Below are positions 27,845 through 36,701 of a DNA stretch of 64,000 bases, piece after piece (the first letter of the stretch is position 1; each line of letters begins with the position of its first letter). The stretch is from Pseudobacter ginsenosidimutans (GTDB lineage Bacteria > Bacteroidota > Bacteroidia > Chitinophagales > Chitinophagaceae). The stretch lies in contig NZ_CP042431.1 in NCBI RefSeq assembly GCF_007970185.1, positions 930,001 through 994,000 on the forward strand, given 5' to 3'. The translations under genes and the position numbers were made by a program. Below the pieces are notes generated by a model. The model had not been told where the DNA came from and searched no databases. It saw only the letters and a program-made list of their open reading frames with translations.

Positions 27845-28852
27845 ATGCATACCGGAAGACGTTATACGCCATTGGAGTTTGCTATCTGGACAAGGAAAGA
27901 TATCCTGTGGATGCTGATCCTGTCTACCATCCCAACGATCCTGTACGTACTGGGATGTAAATTTTTGGCATTACCCTGGCAACCGATCGCTATCGTAGGT
28001 ACGGCAGTGGCCTTCCTTGTTGGCTTCAAGAACAACGCCAGCTACAACAGGATCTGGGAAGCAAGACAGATCTATGGTTCTATCATCAACGACAGTCGCA
28101 GCTTCGCATACACACTTCGCGACAATGCAGGAGGGAAAAATGCAATAGCCGTCAAAAGAATATTCTACCGGCATTTTGCCTGGCTTACGGCATTGAGGTT
28201 CCAGCTCAGGGAGCCACGCACCTGGGAAAATCAAACAACTGAAAGGTTTGCCGAATTCCGCAAGAACCATTATTCAGTACCCGAGGCAAACAGCAAAATG
28301 GAAGATGAACTGAAAGCTTATTTATCTGAAGATGAGCTGGAATACATTCTTTCAAAAAAGAACAAAGCAACTCAGCTCACCGCCATTCAATCCGAAGAAC
28401 TGGGCCGCATGAAAGCAGCAGGAGAGATCAATGATTTCCAGTGGAACTTATTGCAGCAATCCATCATCAAACTCACAGACGACCAGGGAAGAGCTGAAAG
28501 GATCAAAAACTTTCCCTATCCCAGGAATTTCGCTTCCATCACTACTTATCTTCTTTTCATTTTTATATTATTGGCTCCCTTTGGATTGTTGAAAGAAATG
28601 GAAAAACTGGGCGATGGTAGTTTCCTGGAAGGATACACTATCTGGCTCACCATTCCTTTTGCCACCATCGTTACCTGGGCTTTCCATACGCTCGACACGG
28701 TAGGAGAAAGCAGTGTGAACCCTTTCGAAGGCAGCGCCAATGATGTTCCAATCACACAGATAAGTCGCATGATCGAGATCGATATGCGCGATATGCTGGA
28801 TGAGTCATCGCTTCCGGCGCCGATCAGTCCGAAGAATAATATAGTTCTCTGA
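27845..28852 (+). CDS. Bestrophin-family ion channel
   Basis: A 335-residue membrane protein. The bestrophin order is visible: RKDILWMLILSTIPTILYVLG (TM1), a second segment VGTAVAFLVGFKNNASYNRIWEAR with the conserved NxxYxRxWEAR pattern, a long cytoplasmic helical region, then ITTYLLFIFILLAPFGLL and a last segment before SSVNPFEGSANDVPI, the family's NPFxGxxxDxP signature. Bacterial bestrophins form pentameric chloride/cation channels. I start at the ATG at 27845. A TTG at 27779 directly abuts the previous stop and would add 22 residues. Confidence 0.9.
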   Translation: MHTGRRYTPLEFAIWTRKDILWMLILSTIPTILYVLGCKFLALPWQPIAIVGTAVAFLVGFKNNASYNRIWEARQIYGSIINDSRSFAYTLRDNAGGKNAIAVKRIFYRHFAWLTALRFQLREPRTWENQTTERFAEFRKNHYSVPEANSKMEDELKAYLSEDELEYILSKKNKATQLTAIQSEELGRMKAAGEINDFQWNLLQQSIIKLTDDQGRAERIKNFPYPRNFASITTYLLFIFILLAPFGLLKEMEKLGDGSFLEGYTIWLTIPFATIVTWAFHTLDTVGESSVNPFEGSANDVPITQISRMIEIDMRDMLDESSLPAPISPKNNIVL

Positions 28853-28896
28853 TAGCATTGATGTAACTTGCTCCGGAAAATAAGAACCACTTACCA

Positions 28897-29280
28897 ATGA
28901 CAATCGAAGAAAGAATTGCACAGGCCGAAACGCGCGTTACCAAAGCCGTGTTCCCGGATACAATGAATCATCACAATACCATGTTTGGTGGCCGGGTGAT
29001 CATGATGATGACAGAAACTGCTTTCATGACCGCCACAAGATTCTCGAGGAAAACTTTTGTGATGGTAAGCAGTGGACAAATAGACTTCAAAAAACCTATT
29101 CCTGCAGGCACCATGGTAGAACTGGTTGGCAATGTTCATAAGGTTGGCAATACGAGTATCCAGATCCAGGTGGATGTTTTCCTGGAACACCTGCACCAGG
29201 ATGGAAGAGAGAAAGTGGTAAGCGGTATCATTACATTCGTGGCCCTGGACGAGAACAGCAAGCCCACTCCTATTCTTTGA
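28897..29280 (+). CDS. Acyl-CoA thioesterase (YciA-type hotdog)
   Basis: A 127-residue hotdog-fold protein. PDTMNHHNTMFGGRVIMMMTETAFMTATRF is the long central helix with the conserved His-N-T-FGG motif, and SSGQIDFKKPIPAGTMVEL is the edge strand that shapes the CoA pocket. The length matches the family. It hydrolyses acyl-CoAs. Convergent with the next gene. Confidence 0.92.
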   Translation: MTIEERIAQAETRVTKAVFPDTMNHHNTMFGGRVIMMMTETAFMTATRFSRKTFVMVSSGQIDFKKPIPAGTMVELVGNVHKVGNTSIQIQVDVFLEHLHQDGREKVVSGIITFVALDENSKPTPIL

Positions 29281-29295
29281 TGAACAAACAGGTGC

Positions 29296-30741
29296 TCAGT
29301 TCTTTCTTTTGAATCCTGTAAATATTCCGGATCCGGGATAATTCGCATCGTTCATGAAAAGCACACGACCATTTTTCATAGCAGAAAAATATACATCGCA
29401 GGTTTTCGGTTTCCCTGAAATATCAGAGAAGAACAACTGCCAGTTGTTCAGGGATTTAAGACTTCCCTTTCCTTTGACCTGCACTACACCGGTTTGACCC
29501 ATACCAGAATTGGCGCCTACCAAATTCCAGGTATAGGTTTGCCCTTTCCCGAATACGAACCACTCAGAACTCGTAATCGTACTCATGCCTGCGTAATTAC
29601 CAGTATTACTATTGTAGTAAAATGAATTACTGGCAAAATGCGAATTCCATTCTCCTGTATTGTTGAGATCGGATAATGCCACAGCAAATTTATTGTAGTT
29701 GGACATCTTATCCAGTTTATCAAAAACTTCTGCATCTGCCTTCACCATTTGCCCCTGACTATTGTTGACAACATAACCTCCTGAATAATTCATAACGGCC
29801 CAACGGATCGATTCGGGATCGAATCCAAACTCCTGGACAAACGTTTGATTATCGGGCGACAAAACCTCCAGCCATCCATTCCCTCTTCTGAATAACACTA
29901 CAAAATACTGCCGTCCACTCTGGATCTCAGTGGCATGGCCTGTTCCAAAGTATGGCCGGCTATAATCCTGCACATAACTGGTCTTGTAATTTTTCAAGTC
30001 TTTGAATCTCGGCTTTATCAAAATATCCCAAACAGTGTTGGTCAATATCTGAGGGTCTGCAGGAAATACCGTTTTTTCATTCGGGTAGTGAATGAGTACT
30101 TTCATACTCCCTTTTGCTACTTCCACCCAATCCTGTTGAATTGTTGAAATCCAGCCATCATCGAATTTCGTTTCATTGAACTTATAAACTGTGTTCAATG
30201 GTTTTGAAGATGTGATGCTTTGTTGTTGTGCTGCCTCACTGCTTTGGGATACAGGCTGGCTGGTATTGTAAGTGGTTCCCATTGTAGCTATGAACTGAGC
30301 AAACTCATCAAGAAAAGGTTTGGCAGTGGCATTGCAGAGCACACTCACGCAAACCTGTTTATTGGAAAAAGTGGTCAATACAGTGGCCACGTTGGCACCA
30401 TTGTGCTGCCACACTCCTGACCCGCTTATCATCTTCCATCCCCCGGGCATTTCCTGTGCGGATTTATTCATGGCTGTTTTGAGTTGGAATGGCTTTGCGA
30501 TCAGTTCCTGCCAGTCTTTATCGAAATCGGTTTGTGCATCACCCGATGAAGCAGTATGCCTGTAGATAGCAATCTGAGCCCAATTGCTGCCTTCGATCTT
30601 TGAATATAAAATATTGGATTCGCTTTTTTTCTCCTTCCACCCTGTAAGGGACTCGTAAGTGACAATATCATAGGTCTTCGTTTGACCAACAGCGTGATCA
30701 ATAGTAAGACCCAAAAGAACAAACAGGAAATACCATTTCAT
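29296..30741 (-). CDS. Secreted protein of unknown function
   Basis: A 481-residue protein from the ATG at 30741, which starts a signal peptide (MKWYFLFVLLGLTIDHAVGQ). The longer frame adds 46 non-signal residues. The N-terminal half has alternating sheets and helices (PGGWKMISGSGVWQHNGANV) that look like a lipid- or cofactor-binding alpha/beta fold. A Ser/Gln linker (SQPVSQSSEAAQQQ) separates it from a second beta-rich half ending FTGFKRKN. No family was recognised. Exported or periplasmic. Confidence 0.7.
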   Translation of the reverse strand: MKWYFLFVLLGLTIDHAVGQTKTYDIVTYESLTGWKEKKSESNILYSKIEGSNWAQIAIYRHTASSGDAQTDFDKDWQELIAKPFQLKTAMNKSAQEMPGGWKMISGSGVWQHNGANVATVLTTFSNKQVCVSVLCNATAKPFLDEFAQFIATMGTTYNTSQPVSQSSEAAQQQSITSSKPLNTVYKFNETKFDDGWISTIQQDWVEVAKGSMKVLIHYPNEKTVFPADPQILTNTVWDILIKPRFKDLKNYKTSYVQDYSRPYFGTGHATEIQSGRQYFVVLFRRGNGWLEVLSPDNQTFVQEFGFDPESIRWAVMNYSGGYVVNNSQGQMVKADAEVFDKLDKMSNYNKFAVALSDLNNTGEWNSHFASNSFYYNSNTGNYAGMSTITSSEWFVFGKGQTYTWNLVGANSGMGQTGVVQVKGKGSLKSLNNWQLFFSDISGKPKTCDVYFSAMKNGRVLFMNDANYPGSGIFTGFKRKN

Positions 30742-30898
30742 TTTTACAGTTTTTAGAGCTGAATATTGCTTTTTGTGTATATTATCGTCGAAAAATATCC
30801 TTCCGCGAAAACAAAATTGTTGATCCATCGACTCTTGTACAATACCACAAACCTGTGATTTTAAGGCATGGAGAATCACCTGAAAAGGGGATAACCCA

Positions 30899-32956
30899 AT
30901 GTTGCAGAAAAAATAAATTTACTGTATAAAGCTCCCTGTTGCGCTCTGTGTATTCCTGCTCCGATTTATGCCGGCTCCCGTGTATACACAAACAGGGAAC
31001 GACAGTCTGCTGAGCAGGATGGCTCAAATTCGTAAAATGCCACTGGATACTGCCCAGATAAACATGTTAAGGAAACTGGGATCGGCAATCACAGAAAGCG
31101 ACAGCAGCTTGTCCAAACAGTTATTGCATGAAGCGCTGGCTAAAAGTTTGAAAGTGGGAGAAACGAATACCATTACAGATTGTTACCGGATACTGGGCGT
31201 ATGGCATAGCAGCTTTGATCTGAAAGACTCTGCCCTTCTGTATTACAGGCTATCCCTGCAATCAGCCCGATCGAATGGCAATCTTTACCTGGTAGCCGGA
31301 GCACAATTCAACATAGGAAATATTTATTACTGGAAAGGCATGTACGATAGTTGCATTCATTATTACCAGGCAGCAGCACAGGTATTTGAAGACCCCGAGA
31401 TCCTGAAAGATAAAAGCATCAGTGAAAGACAGATCGATCGAAGAAAATCCGATCTCTATGGTAATATGAGCTCTGTATTCAATAGTTTGAAAAACCTTTC
31501 CAAAGCAGATGAGCACATAGATAAGGCAATAGCGATCTCTAAAAAATATGATTCGCCTGCCGCAGCCGATGCACTTGCATTCTATATGCAGAGCAAGGCC
31601 GATAATTATCGGGCAAATGGTTTTCCCGAAAAAGCATTGCGCACCCGCTTGCAGTTTTTACCGCAAATGCGGGAAGGGCAAAATGCAAAAATTTACCTGC
31701 AGCAATCATATCAGAACATTTCACAGGAATATTTCGCATTGGGAATAACAGATTCGGCACAATTGTTTGCGGAAAAAAGTTTGCAACTGGCAACAAACAT
31801 ACAAGTGCCGGCAGCAATAGCAATAGCAATCGCCAATCTGCAACCGGGAAGAATAGCAATGGATAGAAAAGAATACAAACTGGCAACTGGTTATTTGTCC
31901 AAATCCAGGGATTACTTTGAAAATGCCTCCGACCCTTTAGAACAACAAAGCTATTATGATGTGATGCGTCAGCTTTCTTTCCAAACAGGCAACTACAAAG
32001 AGGCGTATGAATATTTCGAAAAGTATAAAAGTGTAAACGACAGTTTGCTGCTAAGCGAAAAAACGAAAGAATTTGCAGAACGGGAAATGCGGTATGAAAC
32101 TGAAAAAAAGGAAAACCAGATCCAGTTACAGCATAGTCAGATCAAACAAAAGAATATCCTCAATTACCTGCTTATTGGAAGCTCGGTGGCGCTGGCGATC
32201 ATCCTTTTACTTACGTATCGGAATTATAAGAACCGCCAACAATTGCATCAGCAACAAATACATGAACTGGAAACAGAAAAACAATTATCATCTACTCAAT
32301 ACCTGTTGAAATTACAGGAAGATAAAAGGAGCCGGCTTGCCAAAGACCTGCACGACGGCCTTGGCGGATTATTGAGTGGAGTAAAACTTCAACTGGGAGC
32401 AATGAAAGGAAACCTCATTTTGAGCGCAGAGAATGCAATAGCCTTCGACAGGGCTTTGAACAAGCTGGACGAATCCATTGGTGAAATGCGCAGAGTAGCA
32501 CATAACATGATGCCGGAAGCATTGATCAAACTGGGCCTTCGACAAGCTGTGCAGGATTACTGCGATGGTTTGTTGCACAATCAATCCTTCCTCATCAATT
32601 TTGAAATGCATGGCCTGGAGGAAAGAATGGACAGTTCTGTAGAGATCGTTTTGTACCGTATTGTGCAGGAACTATTGAACAATGCCGTAAAACATTCGAA
32701 TGCAAGTTCGATATTGGTACAGATGATGGGACAGAATGATGGTCAAATTACCATTACAGTGGAGGACAATGGCAAGGGCTTTGACCTGGATAAAATCGAT
32801 CCGATGAGATCCGCGGGTATCAGGAATATTGAGTCCAGGGTGAATTATCTGAATGGGGCGATGAATATCAAGTCTAGTTCTGGAAAGGGACATCGGTGTA
32901 TATTGAGTGCAAGGCGAAATTTCTTTGAAAAAAGCCTTCAAATCCTGAAGAAATGA
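30899..32956 (+). CDS. TPR-containing sensor histidine kinase (HisKA_3 type), leader interrupted by a stop
   Basis: The open frame from the ATG at 30968 gives 662 residues. N-terminal TPRs (about 40-350) are followed by a coiled coil, one membrane segment (ILNYLLIGSSVALAIILLL), a second coil, and the kinase: dimer/phosphoacceptor RLAKDLHDGLGG with H462 (numbered from 30968), N-box LLNNAVKHSN and G-box DNGKGF. This is the NarX/LiaS-like class that phosphorylates LuxR-type regulators, but no regulator is adjacent. In the same frame, 30899-30913 reads MLQKK, then TAA at 30914, then IYCIKLPVALCVFLLRF, a good signal peptide. The stop therefore removes an ancestral secretion signal unless translation restarts. 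Confidence 0.88.
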
Positions 32957-32963
32957 AGGCTTT
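32931..32963. terminator. Bidirectional terminator at the kinase/lipoprotein junction
   Basis: AAAGCCTTCA pairs with TGAAGGCTTT. The right arm contains the kinase stop codon. A- and T-rich flanks lie on both sides, so it can serve the convergent genes. Confidence 0.7.
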
Positions 32964-32985
32964 CGTTTATTATCGGATTCAATTT

Positions 32986-33363
32986 TTACCTGGTACAATT
33001 CGCTGTCCAAACCGCACCATCTTTTGCATATCCTATTACCAGACTGCTGGCTGTGATACGGATCGCTTTCGCTTCACCTTCCTCAATTGAGATCACGGCA
33101 TTATCGCCGTCCTTTCTGAATCTTACGCCGGTCAGATCAGGAATACCATCGGAGAATACAAAATTATAGTCACTGCCTGTTTTTACAACAGTTACACTTC
33201 CGTTATCGCTTGATTTGTTTTCTCCTTCTTTCGTGTAGCTTACGCTTCCCCGGTAGGTTCCCACAAAGAGGTCGTTATCAGCAGGGTCATCGTCCTTGCT
33301 GCAACCTACGAAGATCAGTCCGGCAGTAAGCAGGAGGGATAAGCAAAGAATGTATTTTTTCAT
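32986..33363 (-). CDS. Small lipoprotein
   Basis: A 125-residue protein from the ATG at 33363. Lipobox LIFVGCSKDDDP gives a diacylated Cys near residue 20, followed by an acidic linker. The mature part is a short beta-sheet with two Gly-rich turns. No family recognised. Convergent with the histidine kinase. Confidence 0.72.
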   Translation of the reverse strand: MKKYILCLSLLLTAGLIFVGCSKDDDPADNDLFVGTYRGSVSYTKEGENKSSDNGSVTVVKTGSDYNFVFSDGIPDLTGVRFRKDGDNAVISIEEGEAKAIRITASSLVIGYAKDGAVWTANCTR

Positions 33364-33420
33364 GTGAATGTTTTTAAATGATGAACGAAGATTACTCAAT
33401 TACCCGGTGGCAATAGTTGT

Positions 33421-33612
33421 TTACAGGTCTTCAATCCATTGGATCACCTGCTCCTTTGTCTGACCGGTCTTCTTTTGTAAGCGGCCCAGCAATTCATCTT
33501 CTTTTCCTTCTTCGTAGAGCAAATCATTATCAGTAAGATCGGCATATTGTTGCTTTGCCTTACCCTTCACTTCGTTCCAGGTTCCTTTCAATTTCAGTTT
33601 CCATGATTCCAT
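33421..33612 (-). CDS. CsbD family stress protein
   Basis: A 63-residue hydrophilic protein: LKGTWNEVKGKAKQQYADLTDNDLLYEEGKEDELLGRLQKKTG matches the CsbD pattern of a short helical bundle. These are general-stress proteins of unknown activity. Same strand and 57 nt upstream of the small lipoprotein. Confidence 0.93.
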   Translation of the reverse strand: MESWKLKLKGTWNEVKGKAKQQYADLTDNDLLYEEGKEDELLGRLQKKTGQTKEQVIQWIEDL

Positions 33613-33767
33613 AATATCAGTTTTAAGTTTAACACATAATCGTATATCGGGCCGGATAGGAAATTAATAGCCCAACTTCGATAGCGTAGTTAAAAAAACT
33701 GTGCCAGCTCCCATTGGGAAAGTAATGGAGGTTATATATCTTGTAATGCCAATTACATACATTCACC

Positions 33768-34511
33768 ATGAACAAGTTTCCCGTTTTACTTTTTTCTATA
33801 TTAATATCGGCCTGTAACATGCAAAAAAAGGATTCCCCAATTCTGAATTTTGTTCTTTTAGGCAACGATTCAATTGCGTGCTATTATGGGAACAGCACCG
33901 CAATGAATGATTTACGTTATGGAAGCCTGACCAATCCAAAGTTCATTGATAGCATCCTGGTTACAGCCAACAATCGTAAACCTGTTCAGATCAGGGTAAA
34001 GCGCAATAGCAGTGATAAGCAAAATGAAAACTGGGCATATTTGGATACAATATTGCATAGAAACAATTTTCCCAGCAGCCAACCCGATACCCTGGATATA
34101 AAGGAACAACAGTTCTTCAGAACACCACCTGGATTCCTTTCAACTGCAGCACCACAAAAAAGCGAAGTGAAGCTATTCCTACCCAAAGGCGAATCTGAAA
34201 AAGCCAATTATGGCTCCAACGTACTGAAGGTTGTGATGCTTCCAAAAAACGATTTATACGCATACAATAACAAGAAATTAAAAGAGGGAAAAAGATATAC
34301 ATACAAACAGCTTCAATCACTACTGTCTTCCAGAAAATCAGAAAAGGATTTCTTTGTTTTGGTGAAACCCACCAAACAAACCACATATGAATCTACAGTA
34401 GCAATGCTCGATTTGCTGGGAGGCGAAGAAATAAGAAATTACAAACTGGTGGACCCCACAAAAGAAGAAGAAGACTTTACGAAAATACTATTGAACAATA
34501 ATTCAAAGTAG
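33768..34511 (+). CDS. Lipoprotein with an ExbD-like C-terminal domain
   Basis: A 247-residue protein. The signal ends in a lipobox (LISACNMQKK, Cys near residue 16). Residues about 155-235 read VVMLPKNDLYAYNNKKLKEG, then YKQLQSLLSSRKSEKDFFVLVKP, then STVAMLDLLGGEEIRNYKLVD, which follows the order of the ExbD/TolR periplasmic domain (beta, helix, the strand with the VKP/DxxVPY-like turn, a helix, and a final strand). Unlike ExbD it has no N-terminal membrane helix and is instead tethered by lipid. An ExbD-derived adaptor is my inference. The next gene follows by 4 nt. Confidence 0.7.
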   Translation: MNKFPVLLFSILISACNMQKKDSPILNFVLLGNDSIACYYGNSTAMNDLRYGSLTNPKFIDSILVTANNRKPVQIRVKRNSSDKQNENWAYLDTILHRNNFPSSQPDTLDIKEQQFFRTPPGFLSTAAPQKSEVKLFLPKGESEKANYGSNVLKVVMLPKNDLYAYNNKKLKEGKRYTYKQLQSLLSSRKSEKDFFVLVKPTKQTTYESTVAMLDLLGGEEIRNYKLVDPTKEEEDFTKILLNNNSK

Positions 34512-34515
34512 AATT

Positions 34516-34941
34516 ATGAACAGCTCTAGCAATATCAACAAAGCTGAAAGGAATAAGGCTAATTACCTTGCTGCTAAAAAAGCATTTAATGAAAAGGATA
34601 TTCCGGCTTGCCTTGGATTTTACACCACTGATCATATTGTAAAGTCAATGCCAGCCGAAAAAGGACGACAAGTGATACAGCATTTTTTTGAACAACTGCA
34701 TAACACCTGGGGCGATCTGAAAATTAATGTTGAACATGTTGTAGCCGAAGACAATTGGGTAATGGGAAGAAGCATAGCAACTGCTATTCATTCGCAAACA
34801 GTGATGGGCGTAGCCCCCAGCAACAAACAGATCACTGCTTCTTTTTGGGACCTGCATCTTTTCAATGAAGAAGGATTGATTGCAGAAACCTGGAATCTTA
34901 TAGATAACGCCGCTATTATGAAGCAAATTGGGCTTCTATAA
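34516..34941 (+). CDS. Ester cyclase / SnoaL-like protein
   Basis: A 141-residue cytoplasmic protein with the SnoaL/NTF2-like cone: YLAAKKAFNEKDIPACLGFY, then IQHFFEQLHNTWGDLKINVEHVVAEDNWVMGRSIATAIH and a terminal FWDLHLFNEEGLIAETWNLID. Members act on polyketides or are simply called ester cyclases. The substrate is not known here. It follows the lipoprotein by 4 nt, which suggests co-expression. Confidence 0.8.
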   Translation: MNSSSNINKAERNKANYLAAKKAFNEKDIPACLGFYTTDHIVKSMPAEKGRQVIQHFFEQLHNTWGDLKINVEHVVAEDNWVMGRSIATAIHSQTVMGVAPSNKQITASFWDLHLFNEEGLIAETWNLIDNAAIMKQIGLL

Positions 34942-34966
34942 GAACTAAAATCACTTTGGCGGTTTC

Positions 34967-35368
34967 TCAACCTTTTTTAAGAGTGAATCTCGCTTTTGAT
35001 TGCCTGCCCCACGCAACAAATGCCGCCATAACAATCACTACAACATTGAAACCGATCTCATTTGCTTCCCCTCTTGAAATATGAAAAATACTGGCGGCAA
35101 CCATCAACACTATGGTTCCGTAAGCAGCATAGATTGTCAGTGGAGGTTTAATGCGAAGCAAGCCTGGCAATATGATCCCAAAACCGGCCGATAAATCAAC
35201 TACACCTGTAATCAATGAAAGACCAGGATTTGTCTTTTTCCAGAGGAAGGGTAGATTTTCCGTGAGAAATATTTTCATAAAACCTGCCCATATAAAAATT
35301 ACTGCTAAAAGTATTTGAACTACCCAAAGGATAATATTCAAGGTTGCTGATGTTTTGTATTGTATCAT
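34967..35368 (-). CDS. DoxX family membrane protein
   Basis: A 133-residue four-helix membrane protein: LNIILWVVQILLAVIFIWAGFMK is the first helix with the family's GxxK end, followed by SLITGVVDLSAGFGIILPGLLR and two more hydrophobic segments. I start at the ATG at 35368; the longer frame starts with TTG at 35404. Next to it on the plus strand lies a broken HxlR-type regulator. HxlR/DoxX neighbours are common and the remnant may have been its repressor. Confidence 0.88.
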   Translation of the reverse strand: MIQYKTSATLNIILWVVQILLAVIFIWAGFMKIFLTENLPFLWKKTNPGLSLITGVVDLSAGFGIILPGLLRIKPPLTIYAAYGTIVLMVAASIFHISRGEANEIGFNVVVIVMAAFVAWGRQSKARFTLKKG

Positions 35369-35399
35369 CTCATACTTATTGTTTTCATTGGCAGAAAGT

Positions 35400-35630
35400 C
35401 CCAAACGGTTTAAGCAGATCGCAAAAGAAGTGACTGGAATTACCGATAAGACTTTATCAAAATAGTTGAAGAGCCTGGAAGCAAATAAACTTGTGGTGAG
35501 ATCTGTTTATGATACTTTTCCGCCTACTGTTGAATATTCGATAGCGCCATATGGATTATCGCTGGAGAAGGTATTGGATGAGCTTCATTTTTGGGGGCTG
35601 TCCCACCGAAAGAAAGTCATTGGAAAATAA
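35400..35630 (+). pseudogene. HxlR-type regulator, truncated remnant with an in-frame stop
   Basis: In frame with the TAA at 35628, the strand reads KRFKQIAKEVTGITDKTLSK, then TAG at 35463, then LKSLEANKLVVRSVYDTFPP, then TVEYSIAPYGLSLEKVLDEL. This is the recognition-helix and wing region of the HxlR family, with the expected Glu (GAG) changed to a TAG and the N-terminal third missing. It lies divergent to DoxX and does not encode a working regulator. Confidence 0.75.
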
Positions 35631-35671
35631 GGAGCCAGGCAAACAAGCAAGCCCTTTGAATTATTAAAAAA

Positions 35672-35708
35672 TAATAAACATTTATTGAATTACGATAAAT
35701 ATTTATTA
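35672..35708. promoter_or_regulatory. AT-rich inverted repeat upstream of the DUF2975/HTH genes
   Basis: TAATAAACATTTATTG and CGATAAATATTTATTA are near-perfect inverted copies separated by 5 nt. They overlap the promoter below, as an autoregulatory operator for the downstream HTH protein would. Confidence 0.45.
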
Positions 35709-35714
35709 TTTTAG
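35685..35714 (+). promoter_or_regulatory. Promoter of the DUF2975-HTH operon
   Basis: TTG (35685-35687), a 19-nt spacer, then TATTTTAG (35707-35714) gives close agreement with the Bacteroidota TTG-N19-TAnnTTTG consensus. The start codon follows 25 nt later. Confidence 0.5.
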
Positions 35715-35739
35715 CTTATCCTTCATTAAACCCAAATGT

Positions 35740-36282
35740 ATGAAGACAAGAATTGGTACCCGTAGGGTATTTATTATATTGAATATACTTTCCTGGATCA
35801 TTTTTATTGGCCTGTGTGTTGTTGCAGGTAGCTGTATTTTCAATGGGATTTATTCATTAACGATCAATGCAGCGGGCGCTGACTATTTTCAATTAACGGA
35901 TCTTATCCGGTATAGTCGCGTACATTTTGTTTCATTACTCTTAATCATGGCCATTACAACCAGCCTGCAAGCTTATCAATTTTATCTGATCGTAAAAATA
36001 ATGATGAACAAGAAGCTGAATATGTCTCAACCATTCAGCGTAGATACCTGGCGTTTTCTGATGCGGATCGCTTATCTCTCTCTGGGCAGCGGACTATTTT
36101 CATTTGTAGGTAGTGAATATGTAAAATGGTTAACAGAAGAGGGAGTGCAAATGCCCGGCCTCGAGCGCTTACATTTGGAAGGAGCCAGTATCTGGTTATT
36201 CATGGGAGTTGTGCTGTTGGTGATAGCGAATATTTTCAAAAGAGGAATAGAAATCCAGACTGAAAACGATTTAACTATTTAA
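35740..36282 (+). CDS. DUF2975 family membrane protein
   Basis: A 180-residue protein with four hydrophobic segments (ILNILSWIIFIGLCVVAGSCI, VSLLLIMAITTSLQAYQFYLI, LSLGSGLFSFVGSEYV, SIWLFMGVVLLVIANIF). The short segment NMSQPFSVDTWRFLMRIAY matches the DUF2975 conserved stretch PFs..v...l. The HTH gene begins 3 nt after its stop. This two-gene unit is widespread: a membrane protein with a Cro/CI-type regulator, function unknown. Confidence 0.9.
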   Translation: MKTRIGTRRVFIILNILSWIIFIGLCVVAGSCIFNGIYSLTINAAGADYFQLTDLIRYSRVHFVSLLLIMAITTSLQAYQFYLIVKIMMNKKLNMSQPFSVDTWRFLMRIAYLSLGSGLFSFVGSEYVKWLTEEGVQMPGLERLHLEGASIWLFMGVVLLVIANIFKRGIEIQTENDLTI

Positions 36283-36285
36283 GCA

Positions 36286-36492
36286 ATGCCTATAATTGTG
36301 AACCTGGATGTAATGATGGCCAAACGAAAGATTTCTTTGAACGAGCTTTCAGAAAAAGTAGGCTTAACGCTGGCCAATCTTTCTATATTGAAAACTGGCA
36401 AAGCAAAGGCTGTGCGATTCAGTACGCTTGAAACGATCTGTAAGGTGCTTGACTGCCAGCCGGGAGATATACTGGAATACAGGGAAAGCTAA
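36286..36492 (+). CDS. YozG-like Cro/CI-type transcriptional regulator
   Basis: A 68-residue HTH protein. MPIIVNLDVMMAKRKISLNE leads into the HTH (ELSEKVGLTLANLSILKTGK, recognition helix ANLSILKTGKAKAV) and ends with ICKVLDCQPGDILEY, the usual closing phrase of the family. It pairs with the DUF2975 gene 3 nt upstream and probably binds the inverted repeat at 35672-35708. Confidence 0.93.
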   Translation: MPIIVNLDVMMAKRKISLNELSEKVGLTLANLSILKTGKAKAVRFSTLETICKVLDCQPGDILEYRES

Positions 36493-36500
36493 TTATTGGT

Positions 36501-36548
36501 CTCTCCGCAAAGCGGGCGAATCAGTAGATTCACCCGCTTTGCGGAGAG
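36501..36548. repeat. Long inverted repeat downstream of the HTH gene
   Basis: CTCTCCGCAAAGCGGGCGAA and its mirror TTCACCCGCTTTGCGGAGAG form a 22-bp stem with one G-T pair around AGTA. There is no T run after either arm, so it is not a standard terminator. It may end the operon as an RNA stem or be a mobile palindrome. Confidence 0.7.
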
Positions 36549-36554
36549 CAGGGG

Positions 36555-36568
36555 ACAACTTTCGAACC
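36555..36568 (+). repeat. 14-bp direct repeat, left copy
   Basis: ACAACTTTCGAACC, repeated exactly at 38828-38841. The two copies bracket the NTF2-SDR-HxlR module and a recombinase remnant. It may be a left attachment-site half. Confidence 0.4.
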
Positions 36569-36701
36569 TTTTTGCCCAAGACTTATTAAAAATTACTGAA
36601 TTCACAAATAAATAAAATCACCGATAGTATTGGGCATACCTTGATTCATGATCTGACATTTGGGGAATGATCTATTCAGCCTTGCCTTGCGGCCCTCAAT
36701 T

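Noticed and set aside
36286-36492. HTH gene as an antitoxin
   Set aside because: Its partner is a DUF2975 membrane protein, not a toxin, and the pair is a known non-toxin arrangement.
36555-36568. 14-bp repeat as a tRNA 3' fragment
   Set aside because: The reverse complement begins GGTTCGAA like a T-loop, but the rest of a tRNA end does not follow and no matching tRNA gene is in the window.
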